A stretch of 64,000 bases of DNA from Confluentibacter citreus (GTDB taxonomy: Bacteria > Bacteroidota > Bacteroidia > Flavobacteriales > Flavobacteriaceae): positions 310,001-374,000 of the forward strand of contig NZ_NIXN01000002.1 of NCBI RefSeq assembly GCF_002807055.1. Reading direction: 5' to 3'. Shown here piece by piece: positions 43,567-51,222 of the stretch. Position 1 is the first letter of the stretch. Each line of letters begins with the position of its first letter. The translations under genes and the position numbers were made by a program. The notes beneath the pieces are model-generated. The model made no database searches. It was given only the letters and a program-made list of their open reading frames with translations, and was not told where the DNA came from.

Positions 43567-43574
43567 CAAAAATA
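43567..43574 (-). promoter_or_regulatory. Candidate -7 element of carB
   Basis: Minus strand TATTTTTG fits TAnnTTTG, 34 bp before the carB ATG, and a T-rich stretch stands at the -33 place. The rpmH terminator is just upstream, so carB would have its own promoter. Confidence 0.4.
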
Positions 43575-43592
43575 GGCATTAGCAGATATAAA

Positions 43593-43624
43593 AAAAGGCG
43601 TTACACTTAAGTAACACCTTTTAA
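43593..43624 (-). terminator. Terminator of rpmH
   Basis: On the minus strand AAAAGGTGTTAC and GTAACGCCTTTT form a 12-bp stem with one G-U pair and a 6-nt loop, followed by a T run. It lies between the rpmH stop and the carB promoter. Confidence 0.75.
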
Positions 43625-43644
43625 ATATTAACACTTGTTAATCA

Positions 43645-43806
43645 TTATTTTTTATGTCTAGACTCCGATGACACAGACAATTTTTTTCTGCCTTTAGCTC
43701 TTCTGCGAGCAAGCACTTTTCTTCCATTGGCAGATGCCATTCTTTCTCTAAAACCATGCTTGTTTCTTCTCTTTCTTTTTGATGGCTGAAATGTTCTTTT
43801 GCTCAT
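43645..43806 (-). CDS. rpmH: Ribosomal protein bL34
   Basis: A 53-residue very basic protein. It reads [20 protein letters not shown] at the start, followed by the diagnostic bL34 segments [18 protein letters not shown] and a slightly longer tail ([13 protein letters not shown]). It is a component of the large ribosomal subunit. In many bacteria rpmH is beside rnpA and oriC-linked genes; here it is alone, as in other Bacteroidota. It has an excellent promoter match upstream and its own terminator downstream. Confidence 0.97.
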   Translation of the reverse strand: MSKRTFQPSKRKRRNKHGFRERMASANGRKVLARRRAKGRKKLSVSSESRHKK

Positions 43807-43868
43807 TGTCTTATATCTTTAAAATCTGTATTGTATTTATCTACTTGGTGTTTCTCCAAAACTGGGGG

Positions 43869-43899
43869 CAAATATACAAAGAGTTTTTACTTTGACAAA
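43869..43899 (-). promoter_or_regulatory. Perfect consensus promoter of rpmH
   Basis: On the minus strand TTTG (43896-43899), exactly 19 bp and TATATTTG (43869-43876) match the Bacteroidota housekeeping consensus TTTG-N19-TAnnTTTG without a mismatch. It leaves a leader of about 60 nt before the ATG at 43806. A strong promoter is expected for a ribosomal gene. Confidence 0.75.
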
Positions 43900-44056
43900 C
43901 CTTATTGAAAAATATTTTTTTATTGTTGAATTTTATAATTTCAACATGAAATACACCTATTTTATTTATGTTATTTGACTCATTTTTGTTAAAAAGCTAT
44001 GTAGTTCTTTCCATAAAAATTTAGTTTCTTTGTACTCCTAAAGCAAAATCAAATCA

Positions 44057-44956
44057 ATGTCTATTTTTTTTAGAGGAATAACGCTAATTACAGCCTTATT
44101 CTCTCAAGTTATATCTGCTCAAAATATCTTGGAATACCATTTAAAGGTTGGCGATAGCATGGCCGTCTTTCAAAAAGCGACCCAAGATATAATCCAAGAG
44201 TTGGATGGGACAAAACACGAACTGAAAAATGTCATTGAAGCTGATTACACCTTTATTGTTTCCCAAAAAACCGATAGCACATATACCATTAATTTTAATT
44301 TTGAACGATTTAAAATGGTAACGACCTCCAATCTATACGGGGAGGTTATTAATATTGACACCAAAAACAGTGTTTCTAAAGACGATATACAAGCTCAGGT
44401 ATTTTTAGGAATGATTGGAGCAAAATTGAAAATGGAATTATTTAAAAACGGTAAAATAAAATCGGTTTCTGGTACGGATAAAATGATTGCTAGAATGATA
44501 GAGAAAGTTGGAATATCTGATGAATTAACAAAGCAAGTCATGATGGAAAGCATGAAAAAAGAATTTGGCAATAAAAGCTTGGCTCAGAGTTTTGAACAAA
44601 TGACCTTTATATACCCCAATAAAAAAGTGAAGATGGGTGATACGTGGGTAAACAATTACAAAGGCCCTTTAAATGCTAAAAATACTTGGAAGCTAGATAC
44701 TATAACTGAAAAAACGCTGGAATTGAGTGCCGATAGCCATATAACCATGGCCACCAAAGAAGATAATGTATCCATGACATTAACAGGTAAACAACAAACG
44801 AAATTAACCGCTAGCAAAACGTCTGGATTTATTAAAGATATGGTTGTAAAACAAACTGCCAAAGGTGTTTCCGTAATGGCGCAAATGGAAGATACAGACA
44901 TACCAACAACCATAACATCAACCACAACTTATAAAACAATTAAACATGTACAATAA
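44057..44956 (+). CDS. Secreted DUF6263-like protein
   Basis: A 299-residue exported protein (signal ITLITALFSQVISAQ). The mature part is beta-rich: ILEYHLKVGDSMAVFQKA, KVKMGDTWVNNYKGP, and AQMEDTDIPTTITSTTTY at the end. This looks like the DUF6263 family, whose role is not known. The next gene overlaps its end by 11 bp, so the two are translated together. Confidence 0.75.
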   Translation: MSIFFRGITLITALFSQVISAQNILEYHLKVGDSMAVFQKATQDIIQELDGTKHELKNVIEADYTFIVSQKTDSTYTINFNFERFKMVTTSNLYGEVINIDTKNSVSKDDIQAQVFLGMIGAKLKMELFKNGKIKSVSGTDKMIARMIEKVGISDELTKQVMMESMKKEFGNKSLAQSFEQMTFIYPNKKVKMGDTWVNNYKGPLNAKNTWKLDTITEKTLELSADSHITMATKEDNVSMTLTGKQQTKLTASKTSGFIKDMVVKQTAKGVSVMAQMEDTDIPTTITSTTTYKTIKHVQ

Positions 44957-45521
44957 AATCATAAAGCTCATTATTGTAGCTGCTATTAATGCGTATGCAG
45001 TATATCAATTTACAGAAAACAATATTGGTAATGGCATCATGCTTATATTATTATCATTAATTTTTGTGTTTTTATATTTTAAAAATGAATTTATCCTTTT
45101 AGCATTTTTAAGATTGCGTAAACAAGATTTCCCAGGTGCCAAAAAATGGCTGGACAAGATTAAAAATCCAGAATCTGCACTTGTAAAAAAACAACAAGGC
45201 TACTATAATTATTTACATGGCATTATGGTATCCCAAACCAATATGAACGAAGCCGAAAAATATTTTAAGAAAGCTGTAGAATTGGGATTATCCATGAACC
45301 ATGATTTAGCTATGGCAAAATTAAATTTAGCGGGCATTGCATTTTCTAAGCGCAGAAAAATGGAAGCTGAAAAATTGCTTTCGGAAGCTCAAAAACTGGA
45401 TAAACAAGGCATGCTGACCGACCAGATAAAAATGATGAAAGATAATATGAAACGTGCTCAAATGCCAAACCAACATTTTGGTACTGGTGGTTCTATTAGA
45501 GCGCAAAAACGTAGAGTATAA
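44946..45521 (+). CDS. Membrane-anchored TPR-like protein
   Basis: A 191-residue protein with two N-terminal membrane helices (about 6-22 and 28-47), then a tetratricopeptide-like helical region: AEKYFKKAVELGLSMNHDLAMAKLNLAGI, EAEKLLSEAQKLDKQGML (shown in pieces). The end is basic (RAQKRRV). TPR proteins carry protein contacts; its 11-bp overlap with the DUF6263-like gene suggests a shared envelope role. Confidence 0.8.
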   Translation: MYNKIIKLIIVAAINAYAVYQFTENNIGNGIMLILLSLIFVFLYFKNEFILLAFLRLRKQDFPGAKKWLDKIKNPESALVKKQQGYYNYLHGIMVSQTNMNEAEKYFKKAVELGLSMNHDLAMAKLNLAGIAFSKRRKMEAEKLLSEAQKLDKQGMLTDQIKMMKDNMKRAQMPNQHFGTGGSIRAQKRRV

Positions 45522-45544
45522 TAAACTTTTTCTTCTAATTTTTT

Positions 45545-45573
45545 AAAAATCATATTTTGTAAATATGATTTTT
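45545..45573 (+). terminator. Terminator after the TPR-like gene
   Basis: AAAAATCATATTT and AAATATGATTTTT form a 13-bp stem with a 3-nt loop, followed by more T. It is AT-rich, so it may be only moderately strong. Confidence 0.65.
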
Positions 45574-45682
45574 TTTATGCTCATAATATGTTATCATATA
45601 ATTCACTCTTTGTAATACCCTTAACTCTATCTTTTTCATTTTAATTAGGAATAATAATTATTTATAATTAATCTAAATAAAC

Positions 45683-45713
45683 TTTGTAAATTTAATTCTG
45701 AGTCATACATTTG
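45683..45713 (+). promoter_or_regulatory. Perfect consensus promoter of the PepSY gene
   Basis: TTTG (45683-45686), 19 bp and TACATTTG (45706-45713) match TTTG-N19-TAnnTTTG without a mismatch, 56 bp before the ATG of the PepSY gene. Confidence 0.65.
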
Positions 45714-45769
45714 CTGCCGTTATTTATATAAACACAAGATAACAAGTTATATAAAACCACATCATTTAT

Positions 45770-46909
45770 ATGAAGAAGAAAAACTATAGCATCAGAAAAC
45801 TTATAAACGATATACATTTGTGGCTAGGCCTAGGTAGTGGCATCATCCTTTTTTTAGTGTGCCTAAGCGGTACCATATTGGCATTTGAAGAAGAAATTAA
45901 ATCATTTTTTTCTAATGAAATAAGTGTGGAATCAACTTCACAAAAAACAACTGTTGCAAGTTTAACCCAAACATTACAAGAATCAAACAACGGTTTTGTA
46001 ACTGGCTTCACTATCCCGTCAGATCTCCATGAACCTTATGTTTTTTCAGTTAAAAAAGATTTGAAGGAACGTCGAGGATCTCAAGTATTGGTCAATCCTT
46101 ATACCTCAAGCATTCACAAAATCGAAAAAACAAGTGCCGACGATTTTATGCTTATAGTTTTTAGGCTTCACCGGTGGCTACTTTTAGACACCAATATTGG
46201 AAGACCCATTGTTGGAATTGCCACGATCATATTTTTACTATTGTCAATTTCTGGGTTTGTGCTGTGGTTTCCTAAAAAAGTTAAATGGAAAAATATAAAA
46301 CAAGGATTTAAAATTAAAACCAATGCCAATTGGAAACGGATAAATCACGATTTACATAATACACTCGGTTTTTATGCATGTATTTTTCTGGTTATCATGT
46401 GCATAACAGGCTTGTGCTGGTCTTTTGAAGGCTATAAAAAAGGATTGGGCAATTTAATAGGTGCCGAAATTTTCAATAGGTCCGCACCAACATTTGAAGT
46501 GGGCACACCGCTGGAAGAAGAAATAGTTTCGATTGATGAAGCAATATCGATTGCCAATGAAGCATTAAACTATAACGGCAAACTTACCGTATCGTTCCCT
46601 AATGAAAATTCCAATTATTATGTATTCAGAAAGACCAATGACGCCAATTGGTCGCCCATAACAACTGATAATTTATACATGGATGCTTCAGGAAAAATTT
46701 TGGCTGTAGAATGGTTTCAAGAAAAACCTTTAAACGTACAGTTCGCTTCATTGATAAAACCACTTCATACGGGAGAAATCTTCGGTACATTCTCTAAAAT
46801 CATATATTTTATAACTTGTTTAATTGCTACAAGCCTACCTATAACCGGTACTCTTATTTGGTGGAACAAACTAAAAAAGAAACGAAAAAAAGCTTTAAGC
46901 GTCAATTGA
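45770..46909 (+). CDS. PepSY-associated transmembrane protein
   Basis: A 379-residue inner-membrane protein of the PepSY_TM family. It has four helices: about 17-37 (HLWLGLGSGIILFLVCLSGT), 144-166, 195-216 and 345-366. Two periplasmic domains lie between them, the second with DEAISIANEALNY. Conserved His residues in DIHLWLGL, RLHRWLL, HDLHNTLGF and PLHTGEIFG may bind haem or metal. Members are linked to siderophore iron reduction or to PepSY-type control. No siderophore receptor is adjacent, so iron reduction is only a possibility. Confidence 0.87.
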   Translation: MKKKNYSIRKLINDIHLWLGLGSGIILFLVCLSGTILAFEEEIKSFFSNEISVESTSQKTTVASLTQTLQESNNGFVTGFTIPSDLHEPYVFSVKKDLKERRGSQVLVNPYTSSIHKIEKTSADDFMLIVFRLHRWLLLDTNIGRPIVGIATIIFLLLSISGFVLWFPKKVKWKNIKQGFKIKTNANWKRINHDLHNTLGFYACIFLVIMCITGLCWSFEGYKKGLGNLIGAEIFNRSAPTFEVGTPLEEEIVSIDEAISIANEALNYNGKLTVSFPNENSNYYVFRKTNDANWSPITTDNLYMDASGKILAVEWFQEKPLNVQFASLIKPLHTGEIFGTFSKIIYFITCLIATSLPITGTLIWWNKLKKKRKKALSVN

Positions 46910-46922
46910 AATAATAAAATTC

Positions 46923-46968
46923 AAAGTCCCAACAAGACGATTCATTGCATCGTTTTATTGGGACTTTT
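46923..46968. terminator. Bidirectional terminator between PepSY and STING-like genes
   Basis: AAAGTCCCAA (46923-46932) pairs with TTGGGACTTT, with an inner ACGAT/ATCGT stem and T runs on both sides. It ends both convergent transcripts. Confidence 0.75.
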
Positions 46969-46975
46969 ATTTAAA

Positions 46976-47647
46976 TTATACTTTAAGAAAGTTTAATTTG
47001 CTATTTGAAATTTCACTTGAATATTCAATTCGTAATTGGTCTATTTTTTCGTGGAAAAAAGAATAAATTCTTTTAGAATTTTTTTCAGCTTTGGCTACAT
47101 CCGTAAAATCTTCTTTCATATATCTGGATATAGAAAACAATGTTCTGGGAAACTCATAAATAACAAGTTTGTTATCTTCAACATTGGCACGAATCCAAAA
47201 TGGTTCGCTTGAGGTTTGTTCCCGAACATAGACAATATCCGAAGTCATTTCTACTTTTTCACTATAAGCGTTGAGTGATGCTAAACTGACTGGCATGCCA
47301 ATTTCCACCCGTATGGCGTCAGATGTAAATGTTTTAATACTACCATCTGGAAATGAAAAATGAATGGGTGTTTTTGTTTTAAGCAACTTGCCTAGCCTTC
47401 CAGTAAAATTCATAAAATAGCCTGTTGCAAGAATTTCAGCTAAAGATTTTTTGTATGCTTTTACATTTTCGTAATAAAAAACCATCGCCAAAATGATGGA
47501 TAAAATTATGCCTATAATAATGGCAATCCATATATTAGGAAAAAACTCTGGAGCAATGCCTTGTATATAACTACCGTAAGTTCCAGCTGTTGGAACCACC
47601 GAATAAAATAAGTCCTTAATTGGAAAAAATTTAAAACTTAATTTCAT
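46976..47647 (-). CDS. Probable transmembrane STING-like protein (orphan)
   Basis: A 223-residue protein with one clear transmembrane helix (about 38-59) after a short hydrophobic start, then a soluble domain (about 65-210). The domain begins with a helix LAEILATGYFMNFTGRLGKL (69-88, with Tyr77 and Phe81) that resembles the ligand-stacking first helix of STING. Its later part VIYEFPRTLFSISRYMKEDF (162-181) follows the STING segment with TPLQTLFAMSQY. Arg153 is in the expected beta-strand lid. It thus looks like TM-STING of Bacteroidota, where STING binds a cyclic dinucleotide (c-di-GMP). No CD-NTase gene is in the window. It lies 57 bp after the MltD-like gene, same strand. This is a motif comparison by eye; other families are possible. 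Confidence 0.5.
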   Translation of the reverse strand: MKLSFKFFPIKDLFYSVVPTAGTYGSYIQGIAPEFFPNIWIAIIIGIILSIILAMVFYYENVKAYKKSLAEILATGYFMNFTGRLGKLLKTKTPIHFSFPDGSIKTFTSDAIRVEIGMPVSLASLNAYSEKVEMTSDIVYVREQTSSEPFWIRANVEDNKLVIYEFPRTLFSISRYMKEDFTDVAKAEKNSKRIYSFFHEKIDQLRIEYSSEISNSKLNFLKV

Positions 47648-47704
47648 TAATAATTATTACCTGTTTCTCAAATCAGGATAACCATCTGTTCATTCAAAAA
47701 AAAA

Positions 47705-48625
47705 TTAATTATAATATCCTTTTTCTGGAATATCAATAATATATGTTTTTCTGGTTTTATTGACAAGATGTCTATCCCTAAGCCAAGGATTATGTAGTTT
47801 TAACACTTTGTAATTGATACCATATTTTTCAGCAAACTTGGTAAAATCCGTTACGGTAGTATCTACTTTAACCTGATATGTTGGAATCGTGTTGTACAAA
47901 TCTTTTTCCCTGAAATTAAAGCCATATTTATCTGGATTCGATAAAATTTCCTTGAGCGCAACAATCCTAAAAACATAGCGCCCTGTTTCTTCGCCTAAAA
48001 GCAAATCATAATAACTTTTCACATTTTGCTCTTTCATTCGTCTTGTAACTCCTGCGTTACCGGCATTATAAGCTGCGGCAGCTAAGGTCCATGAGCCCAA
48101 ATCTTGTTTAGATTTTTTTAAATATTTACAAGCAACTTCGGTGGCCTTTTCAAGGTTGTAGCGTTCATCTACATTATCATTAACCTCTAATCCATTCTCT
48201 CTACCTGTAGCTGGCATGATTTGCCAAACGCCTGTAGCGCCTGCTGGGGACACCACATTTGTCAATCCACTTTCAATCACCGCCAAATATTTAAAATCTT
48301 CAGGAATACCATGTTTTTCTAAAATAGGCTCAATGATGGGAAAGTATTTTTTAGCCCGCTTAAACATTAACAATGCGTTAGACTGCCAATATGTGTTTAC
48401 CAACAATTCTCTATCCATGCGCTCATACGTATCTGGATCTTTCAGTGGCATAGGCTCTCCAGCAAAATTTAATTCATCTGGAATTTGCAGTGCATATACG
48501 TTATAATCGTTGATGAGTTTTTTCTCGAAATTCTCATCGGTTGGTGCATCTTGTAGGGCATATATAAAGAGGGCTGACAAACTTAATAATCCCACCAAAG
48601 CCAACGTTCTTTCAATAATCTTCAT
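47705..48625 (-). CDS. MltD-like lytic transglycosylase with LysM-type C-terminal domain
   Basis: A 306-residue envelope protein with an N-terminal hydrophobic signal (LALVGLLSLSALFIYAL). The SLT domain has catalytic Glu118 in LAVIESGLTN, then GATGVWQIMPATGRE and AAAAYNAGNAG. The C-terminal part (about 250-303, YQVKVDTTVTDFTKFAEKYG to TYIIDIP) is LysM-like and would bind peptidoglycan. It cuts the glycan chain to leave 1,6-anhydro-muropeptides. It is between the alpha/beta hydrolase and STING-like genes on one strand and may share a transcript with them. Confidence 0.88.
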   Translation of the reverse strand: MKIIERTLALVGLLSLSALFIYALQDAPTDENFEKKLINDYNVYALQIPDELNFAGEPMPLKDPDTYERMDRELLVNTYWQSNALLMFKRAKKYFPIIEPILEKHGIPEDFKYLAVIESGLTNVVSPAGATGVWQIMPATGRENGLEVNDNVDERYNLEKATEVACKYLKKSKQDLGSWTLAAAAYNAGNAGVTRRMKEQNVKSYYDLLLGEETGRYVFRIVALKEILSNPDKYGFNFREKDLYNTIPTYQVKVDTTVTDFTKFAEKYGINYKVLKLHNPWLRDRHLVNKTRKTYIIDIPEKGYYN

Positions 48626-48675
48626 AGCTAATAAGTTTTGTTTAAAGATAAAAAAAATAATTATAAGTTTTAATT

Positions 48676-49341
48676 CTAGTTTCCCAAAATTATGGATGGT
48701 AAATGTTCATTAAACCATTTGTATTTATTAAGAATCATGATATGCGATCCATTTTTAATGGTTATACAATCCCTGATATTCTTAATTGGAAATACCGTGT
48801 CATTCTCCCCATGTATATGAACAATATTAGGAATAGGTACTTCTTGATTCCAACAAATCATGTTTTTAATAGCCCAATTTAAATAATGGCTATCATTAAC
48901 AGATAAATACATTTTATACAACTCCAAACGCTTTGTTACATTAGTTCCAAAGGCATATTTAGCAAACAAATCTATATTACTCACCAATTGGGTTGGTAAT
49001 AATTTGTAAGCCATGGTCATTTTTGCAAGTTGCATGTGTTTTGGCAATTCATTTAATGATTTAACGCTAGAAATGATAATTAATTTTCTAACCTGTACAT
49101 GTTTGCTCATTTCTTGAACGATAACACCCCCAAAAGACACCCCGATCAACACCACATTTTCATGTTTAATATTCTTTGACAAACGCAACGCATAGTCTGT
49201 AATAGTCTCGTTATCAATTGGTAACAACCACTCTAAATAATGAATTTGAAATTGGTTTTCTGGCAACTTAATATATTCAAAAATTTTAGGACTGGCAGCC
49301 AAACCTGGCATTAAATAGACATGTATTATAGGTTGATACAT
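48676..49341 (-). CDS. Alpha/beta hydrolase
   Basis: A 221-residue soluble protein with the nucleophile elbow GVSFGGVIV (Ser69), an early oxyanion region YLMPGLAAS and later HIHGENDTVFPI with the acid and a His. This matches the alpha/beta hydrolase fold (lipase/esterase type). No signal is seen. The substrate cannot be told. It is the first gene of a possible three-gene unit with the transglycosylase and the STING-like protein. Confidence 0.84.
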   Translation of the reverse strand: MYQPIIHVYLMPGLAASPKIFEYIKLPENQFQIHYLEWLLPIDNETITDYALRLSKNIKHENVVLIGVSFGGVIVQEMSKHVQVRKLIIISSVKSLNELPKHMQLAKMTMAYKLLPTQLVSNIDLFAKYAFGTNVTKRLELYKMYLSVNDSHYLNWAIKNMICWNQEVPIPNIVHIHGENDTVFPIKNIRDCITIKNGSHIMILNKYKWFNEHLPSIILGN

Positions 49342-49363
49342 AAGGTTTTAACAGATGGAACCC

Positions 49364-49394
49364 TTTTTATTAAGGATTTTTTGTTGTATATTTG
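49364..49394 (+). promoter_or_regulatory. Candidate promoter of the GNAT-like gene
   Basis: TTTT (49364-49367), 19 bp and TATATTTG (49387-49394) match the consensus with one difference, 62 bp before the ATG at 49457. Confidence 0.45.
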
Positions 49395-49456
49395 CATAGC
49401 AAAGCTACAAAATAGTCTTCCATTATTTAGATTCCATTTAATTAAAAACATATACC

Positions 49457-49753
49457 ATGATTGATGTTGCTGAACTAATAGACAATGATTTCTTACGCCA
49501 ATATGAAATCAAAATTGATGACCACCTCGCTAAAATTGAGTATTCTTTGCAAGACCGAAAGATTTTTTTAACAAAACTCATCATTCCAGACGCTATTAAA
49601 GACGACGAGTTTAAAAGAGAGTTTTTATGTGCTGTTTTTGAACAAATTGAAGAACGCAATTTAAGTGTTGTACCAACAAGTCCAGAAATTGCCAAGTTTG
49701 TAAGAAGCAATAGAAAGTACAAACGCATGCTTCCGGTGGGAGTTATTATTTAG
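49457..49753 (+). CDS. Small GNAT-type acetyltransferase-like protein (YjdJ type)
   Basis: A 98-residue protein shaped like the short GNAT (YjdJ/Gcn5-related) family: AKIEYSLQDRKIFLTKLIIPDAI, FLCAVFEQIEERNLSVVPTSPEIAKFV, RKYKRMLP. In normal members a G-x-G loop contacts acetyl-CoA after the LI-P strand; here it reads KDDEFKREFL instead. It may therefore have lost acetyl-CoA binding, or be a specialised form. It has a hairpin terminator downstream. Confidence 0.78.
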   Translation: MIDVAELIDNDFLRQYEIKIDDHLAKIEYSLQDRKIFLTKLIIPDAIKDDEFKREFLCAVFEQIEERNLSVVPTSPEIAKFVRSNRKYKRMLPVGVII

Positions 49754-49769
49754 AATCTCAAAAAAAACA

Positions 49770-49811
49770 AAACAAAACATCCAAAGTTAACTAACTTTGG
49801 ATGTTTTGTTT
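49770..49811. terminator. Strong bidirectional terminator
   Basis: A long stem with the arm AACATCCAAAGTTA, a 2-nt loop and matching arm, ending in T-rich sequence. It lies between convergent genes and directly precedes the mtaB stop. Confidence 0.85.
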
Positions 49812-51137
49812 TTATATGGCTAGCTCTTTCACGAAATCGAATCGAACCAAGCCGTCATCATCAATTTTAGTCAGTTCAATATCATGCAAGGTATTTACTA
49901 ACTCTGGATTCCAAGGCGCTTTTACCTTTACATAATTTTCAGTAAAACCATGTATGTAGCCTTCTTTATTTTCGCCTTCAAACAATACTGTTCTTTTAGT
50001 TCCTAGCTGACTTTCGTAAAAAGCCCGTCGTTTTTTAACCGATAAACCTCGTAGCATTTTACTGCGTTTGTTTCTAACATCCATCGGCACCACACCCTCC
50101 ATATCTGCAGCTTCAGTATTATCCCGTTCCGAATAGGTAAACACGTGTAAATAAGAAACATCCAAATCATTTAAAAAATGATAGGTTTCTAGAAAATGTT
50201 CGTCCGTTTCCCCAGGAAATCCTACTATGACATCCACACCAATACAGGCATGTGGCATCACATCTTTTATTTTAGACACTCTATCTATATACAATTCTCG
50301 CAGATAACGACGTTTCATTTTTTTAAGAATGTCGTTACTACCCGATTGCAATGGTATATGAAAATGAGGCACAAAAGCTCTAGATTTAGACACCAAATCA
50401 ATCGTTTCGTTTTTTAAAAGATTGGGCTCAATGGATGAAATTCGTAGTCGCTCAATACCTTCAACTTTATCCAATTCTGTAACCAAATCCAAAAAAGTAT
50501 GTTCATGCTTTTTATTAACGAATTCACCTTTCCCATAATCACCAATGTTAACACCTGTCAACACGATCTCTTTTATATTCTGTTTAGAAATCTCTCTGGC
50601 ATTTTTAAGCACATTGGCCATCGTATCACTTCGTGAAATACCACGTGCCAACGGAATGGTACAATAGGTACATTTATAATCGCAGCCATCTTGAACCTTT
50701 AAAAATGCACGCGTTCTGTCTCCTATGGAATAACTCCCAACATAAAAATCGGCTTCTTCAATTTCGCAAGAATGCACTTCGCCAAAGTCGTTTTTGGACA
50801 AATCGTTTATATAATCGGTTATTTTAAACTTTTCGGTAGCGCCCAACACCAAATCAACACCATGAACATCGGCTAATTCCTGTGGTTTTAATTGAGCATA
50901 ACAGCCAACGGCAGCAACAAAAGCTTTCGGATTGGCTTTTTGAGCTTGTTTTACGATGGTTTTAAAACGCTTATCTGCATTTTCGGTTACCGAACAGGTG
51001 TTAATCACATAAATATCGGCATGTTCTGAAAAATCAACACGGTCAAACTCCTCATCCGTAAAACTTCTGGCAATTGTCGAGGTTTCCGAAAAATTAAGTT
51101 TACAACCTAATGTATAAAATGCGACTTTTTTTCTCAT
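49812..51137 (-). CDS. mtaB: tRNA N6-threonylcarbamoyladenosine(37)-C2 methylthiotransferase MtaB
   Basis: A radical-SAM methylthiotransferase of about 441 residues that converts t6A37 to ms2t6A in tRNA. The N-terminal UPF0004 domain has its three cysteines in TLGCKLN, NTCSVT and AVGCYAQ, the second cluster is in DGCDYKCTYCTIP, and a C-terminal TRAM domain follows. The ATG at 51137 fits homologues (MRKKVAFYTLGC); a start at 51152 adds five residues and cannot be ruled out. MtaB is preferred over MiaB and RimO by the N-terminal motif KLNFSET. Confidence 0.92.
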   Translation of the reverse strand: MRKKVAFYTLGCKLNFSETSTIARSFTDEEFDRVDFSEHADIYVINTCSVTENADKRFKTIVKQAQKANPKAFVAAVGCYAQLKPQELADVHGVDLVLGATEKFKITDYINDLSKNDFGEVHSCEIEEADFYVGSYSIGDRTRAFLKVQDGCDYKCTYCTIPLARGISRSDTMANVLKNAREISKQNIKEIVLTGVNIGDYGKGEFVNKKHEHTFLDLVTELDKVEGIERLRISSIEPNLLKNETIDLVSKSRAFVPHFHIPLQSGSNDILKKMKRRYLRELYIDRVSKIKDVMPHACIGVDVIVGFPGETDEHFLETYHFLNDLDVSYLHVFTYSERDNTEAADMEGVVPMDVRNKRSKMLRGLSVKKRRAFYESQLGTKRTVLFEGENKEGYIHGFTENYVKVKAPWNPELVNTLHDIELTKIDDDGLVRFDFVKELAI

Positions 51138-51180
51138 TAATTCTTTAGTCATTTCCGCAAAGGCATAATCTCATTATATT

Positions 51181-51188
51181 TACCTTTG
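51181..51188 (+). promoter_or_regulatory. Candidate -7 element of the peptide-binding lipoprotein gene
   Basis: TACCTTTG matches TAnnTTTG, 34 bp before the ATG at 51223. No good -33 partner is seen. Confidence 0.35.
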
Positions 51189-51222
51189 CTAAAAGAATGC
51201 AAATTTACAACTAATAAGTTAT

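Noticed and set aside
46976-49341. Complete CBASS defence system around the STING-like gene
   Set aside because: No CD-NTase, E1/E2-like or other effector gene is seen; neighbours are a transglycosylase and a hydrolase, so only an orphan STING is supported.
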